Assembly: GCF_900105305.1 (NCBI RefSeq)
Contig: NZ_LT629765.1
Span: 1,054,001-1,118,000, forward strand
Length of the DNA stretch: 64,000 bases
From: Corynebacterium timonense
GTDB taxonomy: Bacteria > Actinomycetota > Actinomycetes > Mycobacteriales > Mycobacteriaceae
Direction of reading: 5' to 3'
Made by a program: the position numbers and the translations under genes. Shown in pieces: positions 56,076 through 64,000 of the stretch. The first letter of the stretch is position 1. Each line of letters starts with the position of its first letter. The notes under the pieces were generated by a model. It did not search any database and was not told where the DNA came from. It saw only the letters and a program-made list of their open reading frames with translations.

Positions 56076-57074
56076 GTGACCACGACCACCCAATGGGTCC
56101 TGGCCTCCCGCCCGCAGGGCACCCCGACCGCGGAGAACTTCCGCCTGGAAACGGCGCAGCTGCCCGCCCTCGAGGACGGGCAAATCCTCGTTGAAAACAC
56201 CCTCGCCAGCGTGGACCCCTACATGCGCGGGCGGATGAACGACGAAAAGTCCTACATCGAGCCCTTCCAGATCGACGAGCCGCTCACCGGCACCGCGATC
56301 GGCACCGTCACCGAGTCGCGTTCCGACGCCTTCGCGGTCGGCGACACCGTCCGCCACTTCCAGGGCTGGCGTTCCCACGCCATCCTTCCCGCCGAGAAGG
56401 CCGAGGCGATCGACACCGACGCCGCGCCCGCCGAGGCGTACTTGGGCGTGCTGGGCACGACGGGCCTGACGGCCTACGCCGGCCTCACCGCGGTCGGCGA
56501 GATGAAAGAGGGCGACGTCGTCTTCATCTCCGGCGCTGCCGGCGCGGTCGGCTCCGCCGCGGGGCAGATTGCCAAACAGCTCGGCGCGTCCCGCGTCATC
56601 GGCTCCGCCGGCTCGCCCGAGAAGGTCGACTACGTCACGAGCCTCGGCTTCGACGCCGCCTTTAACTACAAGGACGGCGACGTCACCGAGCAGCTCGGCG
56701 AGGCCGCACCGGAGGGCATCGACTTCTACTTCGACAACGTCGGCGCCGACCACCTCGAGGCCGCGATCCACCACATGAACACGTTCGGCCGTATCGCCAT
56801 GTGCGGCGCGATCGCGCAGTACAACAACCGCGATAAGGCTACGGGCCCGCGCAACCTCTTCCAGGCCGTTGGCAAGTGCATCACGCTGCGCGGTTTCGTG
56901 CTGGGCCAGTACCGCCACCTAGACACGGAGTTCCAGGAGCGCATCGCGCCGCTCGTCCTCGACGGCTCCATCACCTACGAGACCACGGTGCGGGAGGGAC
57001 TGGAGAAGATGCCGGAGTACTTCCTTGAGCTCTTCGAAGGCACCAATACCGGCAAGATGGTCGTCAAGCTGTAA
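56076..57074 (+). CDS. NADP-dependent oxidoreductase, MDR / leukotriene-B4-dehydrogenase type
   Basis: A 332-residue zinc-independent medium-chain reductase that probably reduces enones or quinones with NADPH. It shows SVDPYMRGRM near residue 45, the NADP-binding VFISGAAGAVGSAAGQIAKQ and the later FDNVGADHLEAAI. Structural-zinc cysteines are absent, as usual for this subgroup. GTG start, with AAAGGAGA 6 nt ahead. It is followed by a DJ-1 family gene 10 bp downstream, probably in one operon for reactive carbonyl or oxidant defence (inference). Confidence 0.9.
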   Translation: MTTTTQWVLASRPQGTPTAENFRLETAQLPALEDGQILVENTLASVDPYMRGRMNDEKSYIEPFQIDEPLTGTAIGTVTESRSDAFAVGDTVRHFQGWRSHAILPAEKAEAIDTDAAPAEAYLGVLGTTGLTAYAGLTAVGEMKEGDVVFISGAAGAVGSAAGQIAKQLGASRVIGSAGSPEKVDYVTSLGFDAAFNYKDGDVTEQLGEAAPEGIDFYFDNVGADHLEAAIHHMNTFGRIAMCGAIAQYNNRDKATGPRNLFQAVGKCITLRGFVLGQYRHLDTEFQERIAPLVLDGSITYETTVREGLEKMPEYFLELFEGTNTGKMVVKL

Positions 57075-57084
57075 GGAGGTTCCC

Positions 57085-57768
57085 ATGCCCCGCGCGCTCT
57101 TTGTTCTGTCGGCCGCGAAGCACATCACGCTTAACGACGCCACAACCCACCCCACCGGGTTTTGGGCCGACGAGTTCGCCACCCCGTACCGCACCTTCGC
57201 CGACGCGGGCTGGGACATCGACGTGGCCACCCCCGCCGGCCGCGCCCCCACCCCGGACCCTGTGAGCCTGGACCCAGAGACGGGCAACCCAGACGCGCTC
57301 GACGGCCTCGACGAGGTGCTCGATACCCCGCTCGCCCTTGAGAAGGTAACCTCTGCCGATTACGACCTCGTCTTCTACCCCGGCGGCCACGGCCCCATGG
57401 AAGACTTGGCCGTCAACGAGGACTCGGCGGCCCTTCTCACCGCCCGCCTCGAGGACAACGCCCCCGTGGCGCTTCTGTGCCACGCCCCGGCCGCGGTCGT
57501 GGCCACCGCCGACGGCGAGGGCGCTTCGCCCTTCCAGGGCCGCGCCCTGACGGGCTTTTCCAACGAGGAGGAGCGCGCTGGGGGCCTCGCTGACAAGCTG
57601 GAGTGGCTCGTGGAGGACCGCCTCATCGAGCTCGGCGTGGACTATATCAAAGCCGACGAGCCCTTCGCCGCGCGCGTCGTCGCCGACGGGGCACTCTACT
57701 CCGGCCAAAACCCCGCGTCCGCCGGCCCGCTCGCGCAGCTGATCCTCGACGACTTCAACGAGGAGTAA
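57085..57768 (+). CDS. DJ-1/PfpI-family protein (type 1 glutamine amidotransferase-like)
   Basis: A 227-residue protein. The nucleophile elbow ALLCHAPAAVV carries the conserved Cys (about 132), and YPGGHGPMEDL and FSNEEE fit the Hsp31/HchA-like branch. Family members act as glyoxalases, deglycases or chaperones. AAGGAGG is 5 nt ahead of the ATG. It is co-transcribed with the oxidoreductase. Confidence 0.9.
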   Translation: MPRALFVLSAAKHITLNDATTHPTGFWADEFATPYRTFADAGWDIDVATPAGRAPTPDPVSLDPETGNPDALDGLDEVLDTPLALEKVTSADYDLVFYPGGHGPMEDLAVNEDSAALLTARLEDNAPVALLCHAPAAVVATADGEGASPFQGRALTGFSNEEERAGGLADKLEWLVEDRLIELGVDYIKADEPFAARVVADGALYSGQNPASAGPLAQLILDDFNEE

Positions 57769-58250
57769 GCCCGCGGGCTCGACTGCGAAAGGTGCCCCGT
57801 TTCCGCTCTCCCGAGGGCGCACGGCCTCCGGGAAGGGCGAAGGAGCAGAACGCGTGTCTGATCTCCAGGGTTGTTACTGGCCAGCAGGCATAAACCGGAA
57901 TGGCACCCGCATGTGCTCGGCGGGTGCTGGCGAGCTTTCCCCGTGAAGAGAGACCGGCCACGATGCTTCGGCCGCGCTGTGCGCGTGGAGAAAAACGGCA
58001 ACACCTATAAGGGACGCCACGGTGGCGTTGCACACGTCCCCGCCGACCGCGCTCAGGCCGGTGACCTTCACGTTTTCTTTTCGTCGTGCCGCCTCCACGG
58101 CGGCATCGCCCGGCGGGGCCCGGCACCACGGGTAAACCGTTGTGGCTCGTCCACGTGCCCACCCGTGGCGATCCTCACCGCGTCTACGACCACGTTGGAC
58201 CACGTTGGGCTGCTTTTCGCTCTTGGTCCGCCCACCAGAAGGAGATAAAC
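57769..58250. other. Gap with no supported gene
   Basis: About 480 bp between the DJ-1 gene and tRNA-Glu. Several frames of about 100 codons are open on both strands, but none has a good ribosome site or familiar content. One minus-strand frame has a hydrophobic segment (VCNATVASLIGVAVFLH) that could be a decayed coding remnant. I cannot support a feature. Confidence 0.4.
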
Positions 58251-58287
58251 GAGCGGGGCGGCCGGTTCATCACCGGCCGCCCCGCTC
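58251..58287 (-). terminator. 15-bp perfect hairpin downstream of tRNA-Glu
   Basis: GAGCGGGGCGGCCGG pairs perfectly with CCGGCCGCCCCGCTC around a 7-nt loop. On the minus strand it begins 8 bp after the tRNA 3' end and is followed by GTTTATC. It is likely the tRNA transcript terminator, although the T-run is short. Confidence 0.65.
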
Positions 58288-58295
58288 CTGCTCTG

Positions 58296-58368
58296 TACCC
58301 CGTACGGGATTTGAACCCGTGTTACCGCCGTGAGAGGGCGACGTCCTAGGCCGCTAGACGAACGGGGC
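58296..58368 (-). tRNA. tRNA-Glu (anticodon CTC)
   Basis: A 73-nt cloverleaf. Acceptor GCCCCGT pairs with ACGGGGT (one G-T), the anticodon arm is TCGCC-CTCTCAC-GGCGG with CTC at positions 34-36, and the T-arm is ACGGG-TTCAAAT-CCCGT. No CCA is encoded. Confidence 0.95.
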
Positions 58369-58447
58369 GCGTTCGCTTGTCGTTTGCGACTCGTTCACCT
58401 TAATCCACCCCGCGCCGGTTCAACAAATCACGTGTTCAGAGCGCCTT

Positions 58448-59728
58448 TTATTCCACTCCGAGCGCGGGCCCAATGGTGCGCCAGCTCGCGCGCAGCTCGT
58501 CTTCGAACAAGCCCCAGGTGTGGGTGCCCTCGGGCACCTCGTACCAGTCGACGTTCAACCCCGCGTTCCGGGCCTCGTTGACGAAGTGCGCCGAGCAGGC
58601 GTAGGAGGCGCCCTCGAGGACCATCGGGAAACCGAGCCGCTGCACGCGCGACGACAGGGGCGAGCCGCCGTCGATGGGGCCGGGCACGCCCATGGACGCC
58701 GCGACGAACAGGTCGACGCCGCGTAGCGCCTCGAGGTTGAGCAAGGGCGAATGCTCTACCCAGGCGGGGTTGCCGGGAAGTCCCCACATCTTCACCGGGT
58801 TGCCGCCGTTCATGGTGACGGCGGACGACGTCCACGCGCCCCCGATCGCCCCGGTGGTTGCGGGACAGCCGGAGAACGAGCCCGCGGCGACGTAGCGCTC
58901 CGGGGCGTAGCTAGCGATGGACAGAGCCGGTCCCCCGGACATGGAGACCCCAGCGATCGCGTCGCGTCCGGTGCCGTGGAACATGGCGTCGACAAGCGCG
59001 GGAAGCTCCCGCGTCATGTACGTCGACCAGCGGTTGATGCCCGTGGCGGGGTCCTCGTCGTACCAGTCGGCCTGCATGGACGAGACCGATCCCTTGGGGG
59101 TGACCACGTTGACCAGTTTGTCGGCGAAGAAGCCCTCGTAGTCGGTGGCGGTGCGCCACGTGATGCCGCCGCTCGCGCCGTCCGCGCCCATCATCAGGTA
59201 GAGCGTGGGCCGCGGCTCGGTGTTCTCAGGACCGCCCGGCAGCAGGATTTCGTTTGCCACCTCGCGCTGCATCGAGGGGGAGAAAACGGTCAGCTCGTAG
59301 ACGTTGCCCTCAAGGTGGGTCAGGTCGACGAACTCCGCCGGCGGCGCGCTCAGGTCCGGGTGGGTCGGCGTGGTGTCGACGATCCCCGAGCTCAGCGTCT
59401 GACCGCTCGAGCCGATCCCCTGGTAGAGGCTGGACCCGAAGATGCCGCGGCCCAGGATCGCGAGCATCACAGACGGCACGGCAAGAACGGGTACCTCGGA
59501 CAGCATGCTAAGCGACGCAAACGGCACGCTCGCCGCATCGATCACGCTCGAGCCCGTGTAGCTGGGTTGCCCGGTAACGACAGACGACAGGGGGTTGACC
59601 GTGGACAGGGTGACGGTGTCCGGCGGCAAAGCCTGGGCGTTCGCGGCGGGCGCCGCCGCGGCGGCGGCAAGCGCGAGGGCAGTGGCGAGGGAGGCTGCAG
59701 CACAGCGGTTGACGTATCCACGACGCAT
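58448..59728 (-). CDS. Secreted mycolyltransferase (antigen 85 / Cmt family)
   Basis: A 426-residue exported esterase-fold enzyme that transfers mycolic acids between trehalose monomycolate and other acceptors in the outer envelope. Signal peptide to about residue 31 (AANAQA). The catalytic Ser is in GVSMSGGPALS, and the His is probably in EVPEGTHTWGLFED. The oxyanion region fits PTLYLMMGADG. An N-terminal insert with hydrophobic patches (VPVLAVPSVMLAILGRG) precedes the hydrolase domain. It marks the host as a mycolic-acid bacterium. Confidence 0.88.
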   Translation of the reverse strand: MRRGYVNRCAAASLATALALAAAAAAPAANAQALPPDTVTLSTVNPLSSVVTGQPSYTGSSVIDAASVPFASLSMLSEVPVLAVPSVMLAILGRGIFGSSLYQGIGSSGQTLSSGIVDTTPTHPDLSAPPAEFVDLTHLEGNVYELTVFSPSMQREVANEILLPGGPENTEPRPTLYLMMGADGASGGITWRTATDYEGFFADKLVNVVTPKGSVSSMQADWYDEDPATGINRWSTYMTRELPALVDAMFHGTGRDAIAGVSMSGGPALSIASYAPERYVAAGSFSGCPATTGAIGGAWTSSAVTMNGGNPVKMWGLPGNPAWVEHSPLLNLEALRGVDLFVAASMGVPGPIDGGSPLSSRVQRLGFPMVLEGASYACSAHFVNEARNAGLNVDWYEVPEGTHTWGLFEDELRASWRTIGPALGVE

Positions 59729-59754
59729 TATGCAACAGTAACGCGGCGCGCCGC

Positions 59755-60978
59755 TTAGAAGAAAATTGCCCCGAGTGCGGCTGCTGCGATGACCACCGCC
59801 CACGCCGGGATCTTCCACCCCTGCAACGCGGTGAACGCCGCCACAGCGAGCGCCATCGTGGCCGTGCCGGTAATGCCGGCGGTGAAAACTGGGTCGTACA
59901 ACGCGGCGCCGAGGATGCCCACGACGGCGGCGTTTGCGCCCGCGAGCACCCCGGCCGCGGCGCGGTGGTGGCGCAGCGTCTCCCAAAACGGCATGGCCCC
60001 GATGACGAGCAAAGCGGCGGGCGCGAAGATCGCCACCGTGGCCACGATCGCACCCCACCACCAGCTGATCCCCTCGGCGCTCGCGCCGAGGAAGGAGGCG
60101 AAGGTAAACAGAGGTCCCGGCACCGCCTGGGCGGCGCCGTAGCCGGCGAGGAACGTGTCGTGGTCGACCAGCCCGGTCGGCACCGTGGCCTGCTCCAGCA
60201 GCGGCAGCACCACGTGGCCGCCGCCGAAGACGAGGGCGCCGGCGCGGTAGAAGGTGTCGAAGATTTGCACCCCGACCGCGCCCACGGCGCGGCTCAGGAC
60301 GGGCAGCAGCACAAGGCCAGCAGCAAAGAGGACAAGGCAGGTCACCGCAATCGGGCGCGACACCCGCGAGGGGGCCCGCTGCTCCGCCTCCCCATCCGGC
60401 GCCGGGGTATTCGCGCCGCGCAGGAGCGCCCAGCCGCCGAACGCGCCGAGGACGATCACGCCAACCTGCACGAAGGGTGTGGACATCAGCAGGACCGCAA
60501 TAGCGGCGGCCGCCGCGATGAGGGCTCGCCACTTGTCGGTGACCAGGTTGGTCGCCATGCCGAGCACCGCGTGGGCAACCACGGCCACCGCGGCCGCCTT
60601 CAGGCCCGTGAGCCATCCGGCGCCCTCGATGTCCCCGAGGGTGGCCACGCCGAGCGCGAACACCACCATGAGCAGCACGGATGGCAGTGTAAACGCCACC
60701 CACGCCGCGGCCATGCCAAGGTACCCGGCGCGGCGCAGCCCGAGCGCCATGCCCACCTGGCTCGAGGCCGGGCCGGGCAGGAACTGGCACAGGGCCACCA
60801 GGTCCGCGTATTCCCTCTCCCCCAGCCACTGGCGGCGCTGGACGAATTCTTCGCGGAAGTAGCCGAGGTGGGCGACGGGCCCGCCGAAGGACGTCAGGCC
60901 CAGGCGCACAAAAGCGCCGAAGACTTCCCCACCACTGCCAGTTTTCTGTTCAGCCACCGCTCTAGAGTGCCACATCAC
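59755..60978 (-). CDS. chrA: Chromate transporter, two-domain type
   Basis: A 407-residue integral membrane protein with about ten to twelve spans and two CHR domains. Domain 1 has LTSFGGPVAHLGYFREEFV and CQFLPGPASSQVGMALG; domain 2 has FGGGHVVLPLLEQA and AAQAVPGPLFTFASFLG. Chromate efflux is the family function. GTG start at 60978 overlaps the nadS stop by 4 bp (an ATG is at 60975), so it is coupled to the nad operon. Confidence 0.92.
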   Translation of the reverse strand: MMWHSRAVAEQKTGSGGEVFGAFVRLGLTSFGGPVAHLGYFREEFVQRRQWLGEREYADLVALCQFLPGPASSQVGMALGLRRAGYLGMAAAWVAFTLPSVLLMVVFALGVATLGDIEGAGWLTGLKAAAVAVVAHAVLGMATNLVTDKWRALIAAAAAIAVLLMSTPFVQVGVIVLGAFGGWALLRGANTPAPDGEAEQRAPSRVSRPIAVTCLVLFAAGLVLLPVLSRAVGAVGVQIFDTFYRAGALVFGGGHVVLPLLEQATVPTGLVDHDTFLAGYGAAQAVPGPLFTFASFLGASAEGISWWWGAIVATVAIFAPAALLVIGAMPFWETLRHHRAAAGVLAGANAAVVGILGAALYDPVFTAGITGTATMALAVAAFTALQGWKIPAWAVVIAAAALGAIFF

Positions 60979-62093
60979 CCATTCGCGCGCTCGACCTCAC
61001 GGCGCAGCACCTCGACGATGCGGGAAATCTCGGCGCTGCTCAGCGGGGCGGGCAGCGTGAAACGCAGCGCGGACCGGGCGAGGTCGGCGTCGACGCCCAT
61101 GGCCAGCAGGACGGGCGAGGGCTCGGACTGCCCGGCGCGGCAGGCGGAGCCCGAGCTGACGGCGTAGCCGGCGACGTCGAGGGCAACGAGCAGTGCCTCG
61201 CCGCTGACGCCGTCGACGACGAAGGAGGCGTGGTTGGGCAGGCGCTGCTCCCTGTGCCCGGTCAGACGCAACCCGGGCACGCCGTCCTCGACGGCGCGGA
61301 TTAACTCGTCGCGTGAGCGCATGAGCGCGACGGCCCGGGTGCCGGCGCGGGCCGCGTGGGCGGTGACGGCCGCGGCGAAGCCCGCGATGCCGGCGACGTT
61401 GTGGGTGCCGGAGCGCCTCCCGGCTTCCTGCCCGCCGCCGTGGATGACCGGCTCGAGTGCAACGTCGCGCGGCAGGATGAGCGCGCCGACGCCTTGGGGC
61501 CCGCCGAATTTGTGGGAGGCGATGGCCATGCTGGCTACGTTGGGGCCGGGCCAGCCGCTGGGGCCGAGGCTGAGCGGCAGGTTCGCCGCGGCCTGGACGG
61601 CGTCGACGTGGCAGGGCGCGGCGGCAGGCAGCTCGCCGAGGTCGGACACGGTGCCCACCTCGCCGTTGGCGAGGCCGACGGCGATGAGCGAGGCGTCGGC
61701 GGGAGGGCGGGTGTCCACGGTGGCGTCGCTGTCGACAGGGAGGTAACGCACCTCGAAGCCGTGGACGCGGGCGAGGTAGTCGCAGCTGGCCAGGACCGAG
61801 GAGTGCTCGACGCGGGTGGTGTAGATGCGCCGGGTGCCGGGCGCAGCGAGGGCGCGGCCGATGATGCCCAGGTTGTTTGCCTCCGTCCCGCCGGCGGTGA
61901 AGATCACTCCGTCGGGGCGCACGCCGAAGGCGGCGGCGACCTGCTCGCGGGCCGACTCGACCTCGCGGGCGGCCCATTGCCCCGCCGAGTGCACGCTCGA
62001 CGGGTTGGCGTTTCCTGCGTCCCAGACGCGCAGCATGGCCTCGCGAGCCTCGGGGTGCAGCGGGGCTGTGGCGGCGGCGTCGAGGTAGGTCAT
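60975..62093 (-). CDS. nadS: Cysteine desulfurase of the NAD-synthesis cluster (NadS)
   Basis: A 372-residue NifS/IscS-like PLP enzyme that supplies sulfur, probably for the Fe-S cluster of quinolinate synthase NadA. It has TAGGTEANNLGI, the PLP Lys in ASHKFGGPQGVG and the catalytic Cys in SSGSACRAGQSEPS. Its start overlaps nadC by 4 bp. Corynebacteria need a dedicated NadS for NAD synthesis, which fits this location. Confidence 0.93.
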   Translation of the reverse strand: MTYLDAAATAPLHPEAREAMLRVWDAGNANPSSVHSAGQWAAREVESAREQVAAAFGVRPDGVIFTAGGTEANNLGIIGRALAAPGTRRIYTTRVEHSSVLASCDYLARVHGFEVRYLPVDSDATVDTRPPADASLIAVGLANGEVGTVSDLGELPAAAPCHVDAVQAAANLPLSLGPSGWPGPNVASMAIASHKFGGPQGVGALILPRDVALEPVIHGGGQEAGRRSGTHNVAGIAGFAAAVTAHAARAGTRAVALMRSRDELIRAVEDGVPGLRLTGHREQRLPNHASFVVDGVSGEALLVALDVAGYAVSSGSACRAGQSEPSPVLLAMGVDADLARSALRFTLPAPLSSAEISRIVEVLRREVERANG

Positions 62094-62941
62094 AGGGCGG
62101 CTTCTGTAATCTCGTCGAGCCCCAGATCGAGCGCGCCCGCGCTGTGGGTGAGCTTGCCCACGGAGATGACGTCGACCCCGGTCGCGGCGATCGCGGCCAC
62201 GGTGTCGAGGCTGACGTTGCCACTCGCCTCGGTGGCGGCGCGGCCGCCGATCAGGGCGACGGCCTCGCGCAGCTGGTCGGGGGCGAAGTTGTCCAGCATG
62301 ATGCTGTCGACCCCGGCGGCAAGGACGGGTTCGATCTGGTCGATGCGGTCAACCTCGACCTCGATGTGGGTGGTGTGACCGACGCGAGAGCGGATGAGGC
62401 GCAGCGATTCGGTGACGGTTCCGCCGAGTGCGGCCAGGTGGTTGTCCTTGACCATGACGGCGTCCGACAGGCCGTGGCGGTGGTTGTGTCCCCCGCCGGC
62501 GCGCACGGCGTGCTTTTCGAAGACGCGCAGGCCCGGCGTGGTTTTGCGGGTGTCCACGATGCGCACGTCGTAGCCCTCGGCGGCCGCGACGTAGCGCGCG
62601 GTGAGCGTGGCCACGGCGCACATGCGTTGCGCGAAGTTCAGGGCGACGCGCTCCGCGGTGAGGATGCCGCGGGCGGGGCCTTCGATGAGCGCTAGGCGGT
62701 CGCCGGCGTCGAAGCGCGTCCCGTCGGCGGCGAGCCCGGTGACGGCGATCGCGGGGTCGGTGAGCGCGAACGCGGCGCGCACGACCTCTCCCCCGGCGAA
62801 GACGCCCGGCTCGCGGGCGACGAGCGCGACGCGCAGGCGGGCGTCGGCGGGGATGGCGGCGTGGGCTGTGATGTCGCCCCAGGGCGCGTCCTCGTTTAAG
62901 GCTGCGGTGACGGCCGCGGTGATGGCGTGGTGGGTGAGCAT
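62090..62941 (-). CDS. nadC: Quinolinate phosphoribosyltransferase
   Basis: NadC, 283 residues, converts quinolinate and PRPP to nicotinate mononucleotide. It has LNEDAPWGDITAHA, ERVALNFAQRMCAVATLTA, VDTRKTTPGLRVFEKHAVRAGG, VMVKDNHLAALGG and EASGNVSLDTVAAIA. The ATG at 62941 gives normal length. It lies 17 bp after nadB and overlaps nadS. Confidence 0.97.
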   Translation of the reverse strand: MLTHHAITAAVTAALNEDAPWGDITAHAAIPADARLRVALVAREPGVFAGGEVVRAAFALTDPAIAVTGLAADGTRFDAGDRLALIEGPARGILTAERVALNFAQRMCAVATLTARYVAAAEGYDVRIVDTRKTTPGLRVFEKHAVRAGGGHNHRHGLSDAVMVKDNHLAALGGTVTESLRLIRSRVGHTTHIEVEVDRIDQIEPVLAAGVDSIMLDNFAPDQLREAVALIGGRAATEASGNVSLDTVAAIAATGVDVISVGKLTHSAGALDLGLDEITEAAL

Positions 62942-62958
62942 GGTGGCCTCCTTAGACC

Positions 62959-64000
62959 TTAGACGGCGCGCAGGTAGATCGGTCGCGCCTGGGCGGGGTC
63001 GGTGTCGGGGTGGTCGAGGCGGCGGTGGGCGCCGCGCGATTCCGTGCGGTGGGCCGCGGCTGCGGCCATGAGCAGGCCGGTTGCGGCGGCGATGCTCCCG
63101 TTGCCGCGCAGGGCGCGGGCGGTGCCTGTGATCGTCTCGCCGGTGCGCTCGACGGCAAGGCCGGCGCCGATAGCTTCGCGGGCGGCGCCAGCGTCGCCGC
63201 GACGATTCGGATCCGGTAGGGCCACGTCGAGGACCTCGCCCGCGATCTCGGGCGCGTGCCACGGTTCCCCGGCCGCCGCGGCCCGCCCGGCGGCGGCGCC
63301 GAAGACGAGGCCCTCGAGAAGCGAGTTCGAGGCCAGCCGGTTCGCCCCGTGCACCCCGGTGCGCGCGACCTCGCCGACCGCGTACAGCCCAGGCACGCTC
63401 GTGCGCCCGGCAAGGTCGGTCACGATCCCTCCCATCGAGTAGTGCGCGGCCGGGGCGACGGGGACGAGCTCGCGCGTCCAATCGAGCCCGGCCTGCGCCA
63501 ACCGTGCGCTGATCCCGGGGAAGCGACGGGATAGGTCGTCGACGTGGCGGGCGTCGAGGTACACGGCTCCGGTGCCGGTGCCGGTATCGGTCTGGCGCTC
63601 GCGGTGGACCCCCGCGGAGACGACGTCGCGCGGGGCCAGCTCGCCGCGCGGGTCAACCTCGAGCAGGAATCGGGTGCCATGGCCGTTGATGAGGTGCGCC
63701 CCGGCACCGCGCACGGCCTCCGAGATGAGGGCGCCGGTGCCCTCCAGCACCGTCGGGTGGAACTGGACGAACTCCATGTCCGCCAGCAGCGCGCCGGCGC
63801 GGGCGGCGGCGACGATGCCCGCACCCGTCGCCTCGGGCGCGCCGGTCGAGAGGGGGTAGACGCCGCAGTAGCCTCCCGTGGCGAGGATGACCGCGTCCGC
63901 GCTGAGGGTGGTCAGGCCGGTGATGTGGCCGTCGACACGCGACAAGCTCAGCTCCTTGCTTCGCGGAGCGTGGTGAATGCGCGGGGTGGAGAGCGCGCGG
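62959..64000 (-). CDS. nadB: L-aspartate oxidase, partial (5' end outside the window)
   Basis: The frame is open to the window edge; about 346 C-terminal codons are visible. NadB oxidises aspartate to iminoaspartate, which NadA condenses to quinolinate. Recognised regions are VILATGGYCGVYPLST, EFVQFHPTVL, AHYSMGGIVTDLAGRTSV and GVHGANRLASNSLLEGLVFG, all conserved in the FAD-dependent fumarate reductase/aspartate oxidase family. It leads the nadB-nadC-nadS-chrA unit. Confidence 0.95.
   Translation of the reverse strand, partial: RALSTPRIHHAPRSKELSLSRVDGHITGLTTLSADAVILATGGYCGVYPLSTGAPEATGAGIVAAARAGALLADMEFVQFHPTVLEGTGALISEAVRGAGAHLINGHGTRFLLEVDPRGELAPRDVVSAGVHRERQTDTGTGTGAVYLDARHVDDLSRRFPGISARLAQAGLDWTRELVPVAPAAHYSMGGIVTDLAGRTSVPGLYAVGEVARTGVHGANRLASNSLLEGLVFGAAAGRAAAAGEPWHAPEIAGEVLDVALPDPNRRGDAGAAREAIGAGLAVERTGETITGTARALRGNGSIAAATGLLMAAAAAHRTESRGAHRRLDHPDTDPAQARPIYLRAV

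Noticed and set aside
57874..58203. Possible - strand gene before tRNA-Glu
   Set aside because: Only a short hydrophobic segment is gene-like; start, ribosome site and homology are all missing.

Overview
This window is a piece of a high-GC actinobacterial chromosome, almost certainly a Corynebacterium. Supporting signs are a secreted mycolyltransferase (mycolic-acid envelope), tandem YhgE/Pip genes, a LtbR-like IclR regulator divergent from leuCD, a nadB-nadC-nadS cluster, and the gene orders polA-rpsA-coaE-uvrB and rsmD/coaD-recG-ung-thiL-DUF3515-ddl-gpsA. The species cannot be fixed from the sequence alone.

Layout. 1-9.5 kb is core: the tail of a HelD/HelR-like ATPase, two universal stress proteins, uvrB, a DUF4259 gene, coaE, rpsA and polA. 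9.6-13.5 kb is a four-gene Fe3+-siderophore ABC importer read leftward from a strong promoter that overlaps a DtxR-like box. 13.5-23.0 kb is an accessory island ending at a tRNA gene. It holds two small gene pairs (a secreted protein plus a small partner), a fossil join of an IS1249-type transposase and a phage DNA polymerase, an IS21-family element broken by an IS3-family element, and a tyrosine integrase with two in-frame stops next to a CAA-anticodon tRNA.

23.2-28.9 kb carries a secreted purple-acid-phosphatase-like enzyme, a small secreted protein with a probable leaderless promoter, and a three-gene polar amino-acid ABC importer. 28.9-39.0 kb is a leftward housekeeping block (TSUP permease, coaD, rsmD, recG, a FakA/DAK-like gene, ung, thiL, ddl, gpsA), with a tandem-domain DUF3515 gene facing the other way. 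39.2-43.1 kb has mutT1, leuDC and ltbR.

43.0-46.7 kb encodes a 917-residue fusion of a FAD/NAD(P)-binding module and a PLP decarboxylase-like module, in an operon with an SbnA/cysteine-synthase-like enzyme. This is the best candidate for an undescribed biosynthetic system. 46.8-51.6 kb has two overlapping YhgE/Pip membrane proteins. 51.6-56.0 kb is bounded by two same-orientation IS481-type copies (one decayed, one truncated) and a 17-bp direct repeat; it carries a lipoprotein, a 428-residue protein of unknown function and a truncated YibE/F gene. 56.1-64.0 kb has an NADP oxidoreductase, a DJ-1/PfpI protein, tRNA-Glu(CTC), a mycolyltransferase, a chromate transporter and nadS-nadC-nadB (nadB runs off the window).
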